A stretch of 64,000 bases of DNA from Gentiana macrophylla (Eukaryota; Streptophyta; Magnoliopsida; Gentianales; Gentianaceae), in contig CM047805.1 of assembly GCA_026214975.1 (NCBI GenBank), positions 372,001 through 436,000 on the forward strand, given 5' to 3'. This document shows positions 1 through 11,850 of this stretch, one piece after another. Every line of letters begins with the position of its first letter. Within the stretch, counting starts at the first letter, position 1. A program made the translations under genes and the position numbers. Under the pieces are notes generated by a model that had not been told where the DNA came from, made no database searches, and saw only the letters and a list, made by a program, of their open reading frames with translations.

Positions 1-449
1 GTAGTCATTCCATTTGACTCTTCTGATGATTGGGGGTCATGGCGTGTTGTTAGCCGCTATCCATGATCGTTAGGTATGAAGGGCATTTTTGTAAATGCAT
101 TTTGTGTCTACGGCCGACATATTCGGAAGCCTATCGGGTCACGGACATAAGAACATCTAGCCGGATTAAAATGCGGCTATAGTGATAACCAAATAAAGAA
201 ACTTTTATCTCGAGTATAAAGTGTTATAGTGATAAATTAATATGATGGTATTTATTTATTATGAATAAATATAATACAAGATATTAATTATGTTGATTAA
301 TTGAATATGTATATGTTATATATATGGGTCGAAATTTATTGTATATGATACACATGGATTTTTGCAAATTGATTAATCATAGTATTATATTATTATGAAT
401 TAATATTGGATATTAATATATATAGATATATGTGTAGTATATATGTGTG

Positions 450-481
<32 letters not shown>
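450..481. repeat. AT microsatellite
   Basis: An alternating TA tract lies in the AT-rich U3 part of the family C LTR. It is shorter or absent in the second C copy. Confidence 0.7.
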
Positions 482-687
482 TTATGGTAATATAATGAAG
501 ATATATTCAATGTTAGATATTGATAATATATATTTTGGGAATATTAATATAAGATATTAGATATTAATGAGATAAATCAATCAAAGATATTTTCCTTATT
601 TTACTAGTAAAATGTTTTCTTTCTCCTTAATCCATTAGGAATTTTCTCCCAATCAGATTGGGACTAGTAGGTGGCGCCATATTATAC

Positions 688-696
688 TATAAATAT
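688..696 (+). promoter_or_regulatory. TATA box of family C LTR (first copy)
   Basis: The sequence ctataaata sits about 20 bp upstream of 'gtgtcaagctcttttgta'. The second C LTR has ctatataaat in the same relative position (14488-14497). Conservation of both motif and context between copies supports this as the U3 promoter. Confidence 0.6.
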
Positions 697-871
697 AGTG
701 TAGGTGTCAAGCTCTTTTGTATCACAATTAGATGAGTTGTAATTTACTAGAAAAATCGAGAGTTTGCTAGAGAAAGTTTTGAGAGAGAGAGAGAAAAGGC
801 CGGTCTAGCAACCGAGTTTTTCTGGCAGCAATCCAATGTGGGATTCCGGCGGGTTGTTCATGTGGACTAGC

Positions 872-1287
872 TGTAAGAAAATTATGTCGTGGCTTTATTG
901 AGTCCGATTAATTTCCTTCCCCGTAATAGTGGTCTTATAGGAAATTCGTTTTCCCTAGAAAATATGCTATTTATTATTCATTGGTTAATTAAAAAGAGTT
1001 TTAATCCGATTAAAACTCGGCTTTGATGGACGGCCGAGATTAAAGTTAAAACCTAGATCATTCGGATTTCGGCCATCTCTCCGCCTATAAAAGCAATGCT
1101 TTATTCCATTATAAAGCATACGAAAGAAACTAACACATAACGGTTGTAGGAAAGGAGAAAGATACCGGAATTCTCATCAAGGCGAGGACAACATCATGGC
1201 AAAAGGAGACGTAGTCGAGTAACAATAGAAACGATCCTGGTGATTTCTTCTGCTATTCGGTACTCTGAATTTACCGTTTAATTTACA
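872..1287 (+). repeat. 5' LTR of D1
   Basis: Begins TGTAAGAAAATTATG and ends TTTAATTTACA. It is near-identical to 6503-6928, with small indels. It contains 'ctataaaagcaatg' near 1084, a likely TATA box. Confidence 0.93.
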
Positions 1288-1289
1288 TG

Positions 1290-1301
1290 TGGTATCGGAG
1301 C
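1290..1301 (+). other. Primer binding site of D1 (tRNA-iMet type)
   Basis: The sequence tggtatcggagc starts 2 nt after the LTR. It differs at one base from TGGTATCAGAGC, the complement of the plant initiator-Met tRNA 3' end that is standard in copia elements. Confidence 0.85.
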
Positions 1302-3480
1302 TAACCTATTATCTATGTTAATCGACCGCAAGATTTGTCGTAACCGGAAATTGGCATAATTATTCTTAATAAAACTACTTCCTGTAACATAAATACATTA
1401 TAAAATTCAAGCCCTAATGAATTCTGGATTAGCAGCCGCATAATTATTGCCGTCAATAATACAATGGAGAATAAGAATCACTATATTCAAGTCGAATAAA
1501 ATTTTTATGACAGCTAATGCTCCTAGACCGCCTTGATACGTATTTATGTAAATTAATTATTTTATTTTATTTTATTCTTATTTATTTATTTATTTATTTT
1601 TGTAAACAGTAAAGTAAAACAAAATAAATAAACAAGTAAGAACCAAACCTAACAAGCAAGTCCAACACGGGAGTGCCTGGCCGCCCCCGGCGGCGCCATG
1701 TACAATAAAATTGGTCATCCGATCCGCTAAAAAAAATATTACAGTGAATTTTTTTTTTATATACACATTTTATATGTATACCGACCCATTAGTTTTATAT
1801 ATTGTTCCCTATTGACCCCTCAGTTAAAAAATAGGTCAAACCAAAAAATTATATCATCAACCTTATCCATGCATTGCCGCCGCCGCCTATCAGCTTGCAT
1901 CAATTCAGCAATTAACTGTTTTTTTTTTTTTTTTTTGCGTAAACATAATTTTCTGGATACCAAAGTTATGCAGCGGCAGCAGAAGTGAGGAATCAACAGA
2001 TCGACGTTAATAGCTATGATGATACTAGAAGTCTCTCCGTTTTAAACAATTAACAGCAAAGTTAATGGATCGACGTTTAACGGTGCCAAGCAACAACAAT
2101 TAATAGCATACGTGAGGAATTAATCGGACTATCATGTGTTCTAAACCGGCTTCGCTACCACATGTTAGATGATTTATCTATAGATCATAATAATCACTGC
2201 AATACAAACGGTAAAGAACCAGAATTACCTCCGGTTGTTGCCATGATGTTGCTTACTCATTGCCCAATATTTTGTGACATATTGATAGGCAATTTTTAAT
2301 TGCTATTTTTAAACTAAAATAATATTTGTGTCAATTAATTTCTACATATTAAATGTATGAGAATTAATCATTACGTGAACCTTTTTGTAAGAGTTTGCTG
2401 AAAGGATAGTCTTTCTTTTATGTGTCAGCAATGTTGCTTGCTATTTTGTTTTATGTACCTATACAATGTACTATTGTCGGGAAGACTAATAATTAAAGAT
2501 GATGTGTATCTCATACACAATAACTTATCACATCAAGTAGTGATAAATAGTGGCACATAAATAAATTAGTCACATAAAGCTGATTTGATTAGTATATCGG
2601 TTTCTCTTTATATAAATGATGATTTAGCATATTAAGTGATAAATAATATGTGACTAATGAAACTAATCGTTTTATAATAGCAGTTAATTCCTGCTTTTAC
2701 TTTCGATATGTGTACTTAGCGTGTACGTGCCTTTATGATGAGTTGGAAAGACCACTCTTTTGTATATTAGTTGTCACATATCATGTGTTTAATCATTTAT
2801 TGCTAATGATTAAGTTATGACATCTAAAGCAACAAAGTTGCATATTGATAAAGTGACTGAATATCATTAAAATGCAAATTATAGATTTTTTGTTGATATT
2901 TGGTTCATATAAATGTTTTGACATGTCATAAAGTTTTAGCCTTTAAATTATTGAATTATTGTAAAGATTATAAACATGTCTTATAGTTGTGTCATGTTTA
3001 GAGTATTGCCACAACAGCTCAGATTTTTTACATATAAGGACTATTCACATTATGTTTAGTGATTAGATCGTGACATATTTATTTTGTAAGTTAGTAAGAC
3101 AATAAACACGTATAATTGAACCATCTTTAAGTATTACAATATTGCACATGTTTATGTCAACATGATGTTTAGTTGACCTCTGTATGATTGCCGATACTTG
3201 AATGTCAATGGTGTCAAATTTTGGGTAATGCCACAGCAGCATAACATGATGATGCATGAATGTTTTATCACATTATGTGAAGTGATTGAAAATTTATTGA
3301 TATTCAGTTAAATTGACAAATGGTTCAAATTAAGGGATATGTCAAATTTAAGGAATACATTGGTATTTGACCCTAATTAGTTGATGTTTGCAGTTATTAG
3401 CTTTTAAGTGTAGCCCTTTTATAAAATTTAACCTGATACTCCTTTTGATGAAACTCGTCATTATCATCACAACATAAAGA
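1302..3480. other. AT-rich internal region of D1 without recognisable gag
   Basis: In an intact copia element gag and protease would sit here. I see no gag homology and no long reading frame on +. The stretch has a poly-T run near 1918-1936, a GC-rich patch near 1676-1700, and loosely repeated phrases such as 'cacattatgt...agtgatt' near 3046 and 3269. It may be a decayed gag or a later insertion that replaced it. No terminal repeats of an insertion were identified. Confidence 0.4.
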
Positions 3481-3639
3481 GTTATAGAGTGTATATTATG
3501 AAGGTCAAGGATATCCACAGATACCTTGTTCGTCTTCTTTACAAAAATATCACTCAGTTATGTGTGAGTATCACGATATTATGCGAAGAATTTATGGTGA
3601 CTACCCACAGGGCACCTTATTTTCTTGTCTATACTCTAC

Positions 3640-4230
3640 TCTTATGTAAGTGTTGTTTAAATTAGCTTTATTAAATATTTTGTATCTCAATTTAGCCACA
3701 AGAAGTACCCAGCTTCTTGAAATAATACATACAAACGTTTGTGGACCTTTGACGCTCCCACCTTTGGAAGAGAAAATTATTTTATCACTTTTATCGATGA
3801 TAATTCACGTTACTGTATCTATATTTGTTGTATGATAACTCTCAATCTGTGGACACTTTACAATTCTTCATAACTGAAGTCGAGAGACAACAAGATAGAA
3901 AAGTGAAAAACCATAAGGTTGGATAGAGGTGGTGAAGTTTATGGAAGGTATGACGAAATAGGATAACATCCTGGACCTTTTGCTAAATTTCTCCAAAAGA
4001 AAGTAATTATTGCTCATTACACAACGCCTGGATCTCTATGGCATAATGGTGTTGTAGAAAGGTGGAATCGTACGTATATAGAAATTGTTAGGTTTATGAT
4101 GAGTCATGATGACTTTCCTATATCATTGTGGATGGATGCTTTACGCACATATGTTTACATTTCAAATAGGATTCCCAATAAGGCAGTTCCAAAGACACCT
4201 TTTGAACTGTGGAAAGGGTGGAAAATTTGA
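3640..4230 (+). pseudogene. Copia integrase remnant of D1
   Basis: Fragments in shifting frames resemble copia integrase: an 'EIIHTNVCGPL' stretch near 3720-3755, where the family has the first catalytic Asp region, and near 4017-4215 a segment reading 'GSLWHNGVVERWNR' that fits the third catalytic (Glu) region. Several stops and frameshifts separate the pieces. It would have inserted cDNA into the genome. It is non-functional as read. Confidence 0.75.
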
Positions 4231-4689
4231 GGCATCTCCAAATATGGGGATGTCTAGCTGAGGCTAGAAATTACAGTCCACAAGAACAGAAATGGGACTT
4301 TAGAACAGTTAGTGGTTACTTCATCAGTTACCTAGAAAAGTCCAAAGAACATAGGTCTTATTGTTCTAACCATATCAAGAGAATTGTTGAATCCGGTAAT
4401 GCTATATTCTATGAGAATGCCGAAATCAGTGGGAGTGATTAAATTCATGATGTGATCATAAAGGAAATAATGGTACCCGTCCCTTTTCACCCTATCCCGA
4501 AAAGTATTGGGAATCTCTCCATTGTTGAACCATTGAACAATGAAGAAAATCCAATAAATGATCAACAACTCCATGATGAGATCATCGCTAATGAAAATAG
4601 TAATGAAGCCCCACAGGAAACAGCATTAAGAAGATCTCAAATAAAAAGGAGATCTGTTATTCCTGATGATTATATGCTTTATCAAGTAG

Positions 4690-5480
4690 AATATGAACAA
4701 TGGACAAGTAAAGATCCGGTTTCGTTTTCACAAGCCGTTAAGGAAGTTAATTCTAGTTAGTGGATTGATGCCATGAAAGATGAATTGAATATATGGATGA
4801 AAATCAAGTATGGGAAGTCGTTCAATTACCTTCAGGACACAAACCAGTTGGCTGTATGTGGGTCTTCAAGACTAAGCGCGACAGTAATGGTAATATTGAA
4901 TGATATAAATCCGGACTTGTTGCCAAAGATTTCAATCAGAAAGAAGGCATTGATTATAATGAAAAGCTTTTTCCCCGGTGTCCCGGAAAGACTCCTTTAG
5001 AATTATCATGGAACTAGTAGCTCATTATGATCTCGAGTTACAACAGGTGGATGTGAAAACAACCTTTCTGGATGTAGACTTGAAAGAAAAATTCTATATG
5101 CGTCAGCCTAAAGAATTCATTGTTGACGGTCAGGAAGACATAGTCTGCAAGCTTAAGAAATCAATACATGGACTGAAACAAGCTTCGAGGTAATGGTACT
5201 TAAAGTTTCATGAAACCATTACTGTTTTCGGCTTCAATGAGAACACAATCGACCCTTGCATAAACCTCAAGATCAGTGGGAGTAAGTTCATATTTTTGAT
5301 TATGTATGTTGATGATATATTATTGGCCAACAGTGATCTTGGTTTATTACTTGAAACCAAAGCCTATCTCTTCCAGAACTTTGAAATGAAAAACTTAAGC
5401 GGGGCTTCCTATGTGTTGGGGATAAAAATATTCCGTGATAGGGAATATTTAGGATTGTCTTAAAAGCCTATATTGATAAA
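4690..5480 (+). pseudogene. Copia reverse transcriptase remnant of D1
   Basis: Recognisable copia RT pieces appear in order: 'WIDAMKDEL' near 4762, 'LQQVDVKTTFLDVDLKEKFYM' (start of the palm) near 5040-5100, 'KKSIHGLKQASR' near 5155-5190, and the catalytic YVDDILLA box near 5308-5331. A stop follows the GLKQASR motif and other shifts break the frame. The order integrase then RT fixes the element as Ty1/copia. Confidence 0.85.
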
Positions 5481-6083
5481 GTTTTGGACATATTTGGCAT
5501 GATGACATGTTCTTCCATTATTGTTCTAATATTATTCCACATAATGAGTTGGAACATATAGAAATGGAAAAACATTCTTATGCTTCTCTTGTAGAAAGTT
5601 TACAATATGCACAGGTTTGTACAAGACTTGACATTAGTTTGTACAATATGCACAGGTTTGTACTGAGATACTTAAAGGAACATGAATTACATGCTCACAT
5701 ACTGAAAATCAGGACACCCACATGTGACTGGTTATTCAGACTCGGATTTTGGAGGATAAACTGACACCAGACTTTGTACTCTTGGCTACGTGTATCTTCT
5801 AAACGGAGGTGCCATATCATGGAAAAGCCAGAAGTCATAGTTGACTTACTCATCCATCACGAAATAGAGTACGTGGCATGTTATGAGGCTGCAGTCTAGA
5901 GGACATGGATCCTCTAAGCATGACATGATATCTAAGGGACCAAAATACAAGGACCTTAAATATCTATTACTGAAGCATGATGTCAGAAGAAATTTGTTTG
6001 TCATTGAACACATATTGACAAATCTTATGGATGCAAACATATTTATGAAAGGACTACCCAAAGACATAACAGAGAGACACTGA
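5481..6083 (+). pseudogene. Copia RNase H remnant of D1
   Basis: Follows RT directly. Visible pieces are 'YASLVESLQYAQVCTRLDIS' near 5580-5640 and the C-terminal '...NLMDANIFMKGLP' near 6025-6055, typical of the end of copia pol. A phrase around 'caatatgcacaggtttgtac' occurs twice (5606 and 5645), a local duplication. Broken by shifts and stops. Confidence 0.75.
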
Positions 6084-6502
6084 AAGCATGGGTCTTGGGG
6101 ATAGCTCCTGATTATCGTGTTCTGCCATTTATTTTGTACTTATGTTTGACATATGTTGAGCTCCTAATGTTAATCTTCTACATCATTATTGTTTTCTGTT
6201 TTCCATTGTGTACACACCTTATGAATGGATATATTAAAACAAAAATTGTCTCTTGCAAAGATATAACGGGACCGTTTATGTAATCTCCGCTTATGGTCAT
6301 GTTAAGACGGTTGTCAATGTTGTGGTACAAAGAAGGGAGCATGTTGCAGAATGATGGGTAACCGCTATGACTCGCATTAACAACTAGATTAATGATGACA
6401 CTTATGCTAACCGACTAAAGGAAAATTTTAGCATATAACGCACGTCTTATGTTCCTTACAAGGAAAACACTGATGAACGTTCCTATCGACCAAGTGGGAG
6501 AA
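6084..6502 (+). other. 3' untranslated part and polypurine tract of D1
   Basis: Non-coding stretch between pol and the right LTR. It ends with aagtgggagaa (6492-6502) immediately before the LTR TG, the expected position for the plus-strand primer. Confidence 0.7.
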
Positions 6503-6928
6503 TGTAAGAAAATTATGTCGTGGCCTTTATTGAGTCCGATTAATTTCCTTCCCCGTAATAGTGGTCATATAGGAAATTCATTTTCCTTAGGAAATATGCT
6601 ATTTATTAATAATTGGTTAATTAAAAGGAGTTTTAATCCGATTAAAACTCGGCTTTTATGGACGGCCGAGATTAAAGTTAAAACCTAGATCATTCGGATT
6701 TCGGCCCTCTCTCCGACTATAAAAGCAATGATTTATTCCATCATAAAGCATACGAAAGAAACCAACACATAACGGTTGTAGGCAAGGAGAGAGATACCGG
6801 AATCCTCATCAAGGCGAGGACAACATCATGGCAAAAGGAGACGTAGTCGAGTAACAATAGATGTAGGGAAACGATCCAAGTGATTTCTTCCGCTATTCAG
6901 GTACTCTGAATTTACTGTTTAATTTACA
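6503..6928 (+). repeat. 3' LTR of D1
   Basis: Copy of 872-1287 with a few substitutions and short indels. Starts TGTAAGAAAATTATG, ends TTTAATTTACA, and is followed by the target duplication CTAGC. Confidence 0.93.
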
Positions 6929-7282
6929 CTAGCGGTAGAGGCCGAACGTTTGGACGGCTTCGTGCAGAAACTACAACCGTAGACAAAGCAAAGATCTATT
7001 TTAGATCATCCAAGGTATCTTATTAGTCTACATATTTTATGCTTGTTGCTTAAACGAATTGTCGATTTTGGTAAAAAGGAAATTAAATTTTCAATTCCGC
7101 TGCGTTCCCACGTGCACTTCCTAACACTAAAATCAATTGGTGTTAGTAAATGTGCTACTTTATTTCCTTATACCACACCCTGGAAGCGCCATGGTTTCAA
7201 CCCGCGCAGGCGGGAAGAGTGTTGAACCCCAACAATCTCCCCCCCAGCACCTACCAACCACTAACACAACATGTTGTTGCCG

Positions 7283-7314
7283 GGATTCGAACCCATGACC
7301 TCGCTCTGATACCA
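7283..7314 (-). promoter_or_regulatory. TRIM primer site with adjacent B-box-like motif
   Basis: On the - strand TGGTATCAGAGC (tRNA-iMet primer site) is followed about 10 nt later by GGTTCGAATCC, which matches the tRNA B-box/T-arm consensus GGTTCGANNCC. The primer site is well supported. A Pol III role for the second motif is inference only. Confidence 0.6.
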
Positions 7315-7316
7315 GT

Positions 7317-7451
7317 TGTTAAGATCAAGCGCTTACCTTTGTACTAAAACTAATTAGTGTTAGTAAATGTGCTATTTTATTTCCTTATACCACACCCTGG
7401 AAGCGCCATGGTTCAAACCCTCACAGGCGGGAAGAGTGCTAAACCCTAACA
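7317..7451 (-). repeat. 5' LTR of TRIM
   Basis: The + strand reads TGTTAAGATC...CCCTAACA, so it has TG..CA ends on both strands. It is 135 bp long and about 85-90% similar by eye to 7127-7234 where they overlap. Confidence 0.75.
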
Positions 7452-7969
7452 TCCTGCGTTGCTTTGTGCTTTATTCCTGTAGTTAATAGTAGTCTGTTGG
7501 TGATACTAGTTTTCTACATGTTTGTGTCTCTGTTCTTGTTGGTAGGTGTGCCTATGGTCCGGTTTTCCGGTTTCATACCACTTTTAAAACCAGTCCACTT
7601 TTAACGGTTTCAAAATTTACAAACCAAAACCAAACCATAACTAGGTAAAACCATTTTATCCGGTCCGATTTGGATTGGATTGGTTCCGGTTTTTTGTCTT
7701 CTCCATTCTTTCTATATATATGTGTGTGTGTGTGGGTGTGTGTGTGTGCGTGTGCGCGCGCGTGTGTACGGTGTATATACATACACACAACATGATATTA
7801 TCATATGTTCCAATTAGTCTAATCACATAAAACAATGTAAACTGTTTTATTTCATCTTGTCATATGTCCTATTAGGTTGGGACTGATCGCGTGTAAGTCA
7901 CTAACGTCGATATTACTAGCAAGAATACTAGGTCTATCGTAGTATAGTAAGTGTGGAAATATTACATTA
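7452..7969. other. Non-coding spacer between the two family C copies
   Basis: No gene is visible. It contains a 'aaaccaaaccataac' / 'ggtttt' rich patch near 7575-7700, a TG microsatellite, and AT-rich sequence up to the next LTR. Confidence 0.5.
7721..7766. repeat. TG/CG-rich microsatellite
   Basis: Alternating TG tract with interspersed CG (tgtgtgcgtgtgcgcgcgcg). The small open frame over it on - is only a translation of this simple repeat. Confidence 0.9.
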
Positions 7970-8636
7970 TGTTGGAAAGGTGTCCTAAACCCAATCGGGT
8001 TGGACCGGATCCGACAGGGTCGGGTCATTTACAGTCTATTTAGTTTATGTAATAACTTTATTATGATTAATAAAAGCACTTATGTTATTATATATCATTT
8101 ACCTTCATATTATTTGTTGTATATATATAGTAACGTCCCTAGTATCAATATATGATAGAGAAACCATGATAGTGATTATGGTTGATGAGATCTCTAATCA
8201 CTATAACAAGGTTGGTACTTGAATGTCTCTAGTCTTACATATTATCAAATGGGACATTGATAGTATAATCAAGCTAGCACGTATTGGATGTCTTCTATCT
8301 TTTAGAAGATAGGGATAGATCTCGTCTATCAAAGTGTGGAGACACTTGGACTGTACGTGGACGTGTATTAGAGAATGCGTACGTTAGACTGATACACTTA
8401 CATTAAGTGTCACACTATGTGGCGGTTGTGTAATTATCCTTTTGACCGGAGTCTTCATGGCATCACGGTGTGGATTGTCATGCTTTGACACTATTGAGAT
8501 TTCTCCTAACCACGGGGCGATCATGCGGTAGTGATTGGGTATGATATTGAAGCATGAGGAGTATACATGATTGGTCATCCGGGAATCGCGTATCCTATGA
8601 TTGGGATCGAATATCCGAAATGGCCTTCTTATAAGG

Positions 8637-9002
8637 TGAAGAGAGTTTGAGAATGTGATAAACACAAGTGTAAACTTCAACTTATCTTTTATTCATTGAT
8701 AATGAAGGAGTATAAATAGATACAATTTGGAGAGAGACTAGCTAGCTAGGGCGGCCACTTGAGTATGTAGATGTGGGCGGCACAAAAGCAAAAAGTAAAA
8801 GTACAATCTATGTCTATGACATAAAGTAAACTAGAGTTTGACATATTAATTGTTTATATGTATCACAATTAATATGTCTTTTACAAATAAATAAAGTGTA
8901 CAAATAAAGTTATGCACGACATAGTCTGCTGTGATCATGAGGATCGGCGATGCATGATCACCTCTTGAGCCTCGTGATTTCTTTGAGTGATATATTTCCA
9001 CA
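8637..9002 (-). repeat. 3' LTR of D2
   Basis: The + strand reads TGAAGAGAGTTTGAG...ATATTTCCACA. It is near-identical to 13329-13705. The - strand polypurine tract (plus 9003-9013, cccctcaaacc) abuts it. Confidence 0.93.
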
Positions 9003-9051
9003 CCCCTCAAACCGGTGTATATATTGATGCAAATGCAAGTTTGCTACTTAG

Positions 9052-9830
9052 TCTCTATTTGAGCGTAAGAGGTGGAATAGCCTTGGTAAGAATATCGACA
9101 TTTTGATCTTCCGAGGAACATCTTTGGAGTTGAATAATCTTGGCATCAATCTTCTCCTTGAGAAAGTGTCTGTCAATGTCCACATGTTTTGTTTTGTCAT
9201 GATGGATGGATCCTCTGCCATGCATAGTCTTTGAGTTATTATCACAACAGATAGGTTCTTTGATAGGTTCTTTGAAGTTCGATGAAGTACTCGTTTGAGC
9301 CAAAGAGCTTCACAAATGCCTAAAACAAGTGCCCTGAGTTCGACCTTCAATTTCAACTCGCGCTTCTAGACCACGATGAGGTTGTTTCTTGCTCCTCCAA
9401 GTAACAAGATTGCCCCATACATAGGAACAATAGCTGTGGTAGACCTTTCTATCTATGTGGCATCCAAATTTCATCAAGATCAATATAGACCTTGATGGAT
9501 CTATCTGCAGACTTGGTGAAGTGTAACCCTTGGCCAGAGTGGACTTCAAATACCGCATGATATTCTATTCACTTGCATCCCAATGTTGCTCAAGAGGGCA
9601 ATGCATGAATCAAGCTAACTGGATCGACACCATATGCAATATCCGGTCTTGTATGGGATAGGTAGATGAGTTTTCCTACAAGTCTTTGATATTGTTCCTT
9701 TCTTACACAAATGTCACCATGTAGCAGGTATGGTGGGTCTCTCTGGGGATCTGACGAGTTTGCACCCCAAATGCCAATTTCCTTGACCGAGTCCAAGTAC
9801 ATATTTCCTTTGGGAGACCGAGATTCCTTA
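9052..9830 (-). pseudogene. Copia RNase H of D2, frameshifted
   Basis: Three overlapping pieces on - form a copia RNase H: one with 'QRLVGKLIYLSHTRPDIAYGV' (9590-9802), one with 'MRYLKSTLAKG' (9310-9558), and a C-terminal part with 'HVDIDRHFLKEKIDAKIIQL' and 'DILTKAI' (9055-9303). These are standard landmarks from the RT-RNase H junction to the pol C-terminus. Two frameshifts separate them. Confidence 0.85.
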
Positions 9831-10440
9831 GATGTTTCTAGCTACTTCCATGCCAAGAAAATACTTAAGTAAACCCAAGTCTTTAACTGAAATACCTTTG
9901 CCAAAGTAGCTTCTTTCAAGTTTTGGATCTCAAAGAGGTCATCTCCGATAGAAGGATGATATCATCCACATAGACAATAAGAATAGACCTCTTACGGTTG
10001 GTTGTCTTGATGAACATAGTGTGATCGAATTGCATTGGTGATATCCAGCGACTTTGACCACAGCTTGTTAATTTTCCAAACCATGCCCTTGGTGATTGCT
10101 TGAGCCATATAGAGATTTCCTCGGTTGCACACCTTGCCTTGAGTATGAGGATTGATAAAACCAGGAGGTATAGTCATATAAACCTCCTCATGAAGGTCCC
10201 CATTTAGAAAAGAATTTTTGATGTCCAATTGATGAAGAGGCCACTCAAGTTGGGCAAATAGAGAAATTAGTACCACAGCGGTGTTGAGCTTTGCCACTTT
10301 GGTGCAAAAGTTTCTTTATAGTCAATGCCATAAGTTTGAGTGAATCCCACAGCTACCAATCGGCTTTGTACTTGTCAATAGTGTCATCGGCCAGTGTACT
10401 TGATAGTGAATAACCATTTGGTGGTTGTGATCGCTTCTTG
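9831..10440 (-). pseudogene. Copia reverse transcriptase of D2, frameshifted
   Basis: The piece 9992-10297 reads 'WPLHQLDIKNSFLNGDLHEEVYM' and 'PPGF', the copia RT motif where the first catalytic Asp lies. The catalytic box 'VYVDDII' lies on - near 9962-9985 in another frame. The region holding the GLKQA motif is degraded. Confidence 0.85.
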
Positions 10441-11100
10441 CCTTTTGGAAGAGTTGTGAGATCCCAAGTATGATTATCTAGGAGGCGCGATCATCTCTGT
10501 TTAACAAAGCAGACCTTCCACTTATCATTTTGAAGGGCCTCTGAATATTTCTAGGGATAGAGTGAGTGTCCAGTCCTGTGTAAACATGGCAAAGACAGAG
10601 AGACAAGCGATCATAAGATAAATAAGAATGAATAGAATGATCGGTGCATGATCTTTTCCTTTCCTTAGAGCAATAGTCATCATCCACTCCACTTGACAGA
10701 TCGCCGAGAGTCAATAAGTGAGGTCCAGCCGACTGCTCAGTTCGATGGGTTCTTTGAGGTTACGGTTCCGGCAGGCTGGGTCGGCAGAGTCCAGGTCGCC
10801 AGACTGACCGAGGGTCCGTAATATGAGTATCCGCAGGATCTTGAAGGTTATGAGTCTGCTTGTGGGTTAGGACTCTGCTGAGGGTGAATGGTTTCTTTGA
10901 GGAACGGACTTAGTTCAATCTCAATCGTGTTTCCATCGATGGTGGCTCAATGAGTTTCTTTGTAATATGGAGTCCTTTCAAAGAATTTCACATCCATAGA
11001 ATTGTAAAATTTCTTTTCGATGAGGAGAGTAACACTTGTAACCTTTCTGTCTGTGCATATCCAAGGAAAATGCACTTATGAGCTTTAGGATCAAGTTTAC
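10441..11100 (-). other. D2 pol linker between integrase and RT
   Basis: In copia elements this holds the poorly conserved integrase C-terminus and hinge. Only short open pieces are visible here, without a recognisable motif. Confidence 0.5.
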
Positions 11101-11101
11101 T

Positions 11102-11850
11102 TCATGTTGAGCATGGATATAAACAAACACAAGACAACCAAAGATCTTTGGAGGCAATTGGGTAATAAGATGAGAGCGAGGAGTGTGTGGTCGGCGGGGT
11201 TTGGAGAGGAGTTTTGAAACCTAACACTCTGCTGGGAAGTCTGTTGATTAAATATGTTGCGATCAATATAGCTTCACCCCACATGTATTTAGGAACATGT
11301 GTAGTGAACATGATTGATCTCGGCCATTTCAAATGAGATGCCTGTTCTTTCTTTCAAAGAACCCCATTCTGTTGAGGTGTTTCCACACAACTACTTGATA
11401 TGAACAATTCCTCTGTTAGTCAAGAAGTTCTTAAGAGGTTAGACTCATAGTATTCCAGAGCATTATCAGTCTTTAAGATCTTGATCTTAGTATCAAATTG
11501 GGTGGAGACCATGTGATAAAATTCTTGGAAGATAGGTCCAACTTCAGATTTGTCTTTCATTAAGAACAGCCAAGTGTTTCTGGTATGATCATCAATGAAG
11601 GTTACAAACCACCTTTTTCCTGTTATACTTTTCACTCTTGAGGGTCCCCATACATCACTGTGAATTAGGGTGAAAGGGGAAGAGGGCAAGTGAGGTAACT
11701 TAGCATACACAGATTTGGTGAGTTTAGCAAATTGACAAATATCACATTGAAGATCATTAAGATTACATCCTTTAAACAATTCAGGAATTAAAGACTTTAA
11801 ATAACCAAAACTTGGATGTCCTAGTCTATAATGCCATAACATGATATTGT
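11102..11850 (-). pseudogene. Copia integrase of D2
   Basis: The 140-residue piece at 11420-11842 starts with a GAG-pre-integrase zinc region (LWHYRLGHPS, then CDICQFAK: H-x-H and C-x2-C) and continues into the catalytic core ('LIHSDVWGPS', first Asp; 'KILKTDNALEY', second Asp). The piece 11102-11332 holds the later part ('PKYMWGEAILIATYLINRLPSRVL'). The stretch that should contain the catalytic Glu between them is frameshifted. Confidence 0.9.

Larger units (their letters stand above)
872..6928 (+). mobile_element. D1: degenerate Ty1/copia retrotransposon inserted in C LTR
   Basis: A full structural copia element: LTRs at 872-1287 and 6503-6928, a tRNA-iMet-like primer site just after the left LTR, and a polypurine tract (aagtgggagaa) just before the right LTR. 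It is flanked by the 5-bp target duplication CTAGC (867-871 and 6929-6933). The + strand holds broken integrase, RT and RNase H in the copia order (integrase before RT). No gag was recognised. Stops and frameshifts run through the coding region, so the copy is inactive. Confidence 0.93.
1..7126 (+). mobile_element. Family C copia-type LTR, 3' portion, split by D1
   Basis: The outer blocks 1-871 and 6934-7126 align with the complete family C LTR at about 13887-14865. Shared landmarks are the window start, the 'aaaaggccggtctagcaaccga' region near 795, a TATA box followed by 'gtgtcaa.ctcttttgta', and the terminal block containing 'attccgctgcgtt'. About 1.06 kb of LTR remains once the copia insertion D1 and one copy of its target duplication are removed. 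The 5' end of this LTR lies outside the window. No clear primer site follows it, so it is either a 3' LTR of an element to the left or a solo LTR. Its exact right end is blurred by the TRIM element next to it. Confidence 0.8.
7101..7451 (-). mobile_element. TRIM (miniature LTR retrotransposon), minus orientation
   Basis: Two direct repeats of 108-135 bp (about 7127-7234 and 7317-7451, sharing 'tgttagtaaatgtgct' and 'ccctggaagcgcc') enclose only 82 bp. Read on -, the right copy is the 5' LTR and ends in TTAACA. It is followed after 2 nt by TGGTATCAGAGC (plus 7303-7314). A purine run on - (plus 7235-7247) abuts the left copy. There is no coding capacity, so mobilisation would need proteins from other elements. 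The left LTR is truncated or diverged at its outer end where it meets the C LTR. The start given is approximate. Confidence 0.75.

Noticed and set aside
7283..7314. tRNA gene
   Set aside because: Only a B-box-like motif and an iMet-complementary stretch; no acceptor pairing, anticodon stem or A-box.
7573..7788. 71-residue frame on -
   Set aside because: Its start is a translated TG microsatellite (His/Thr repeats).
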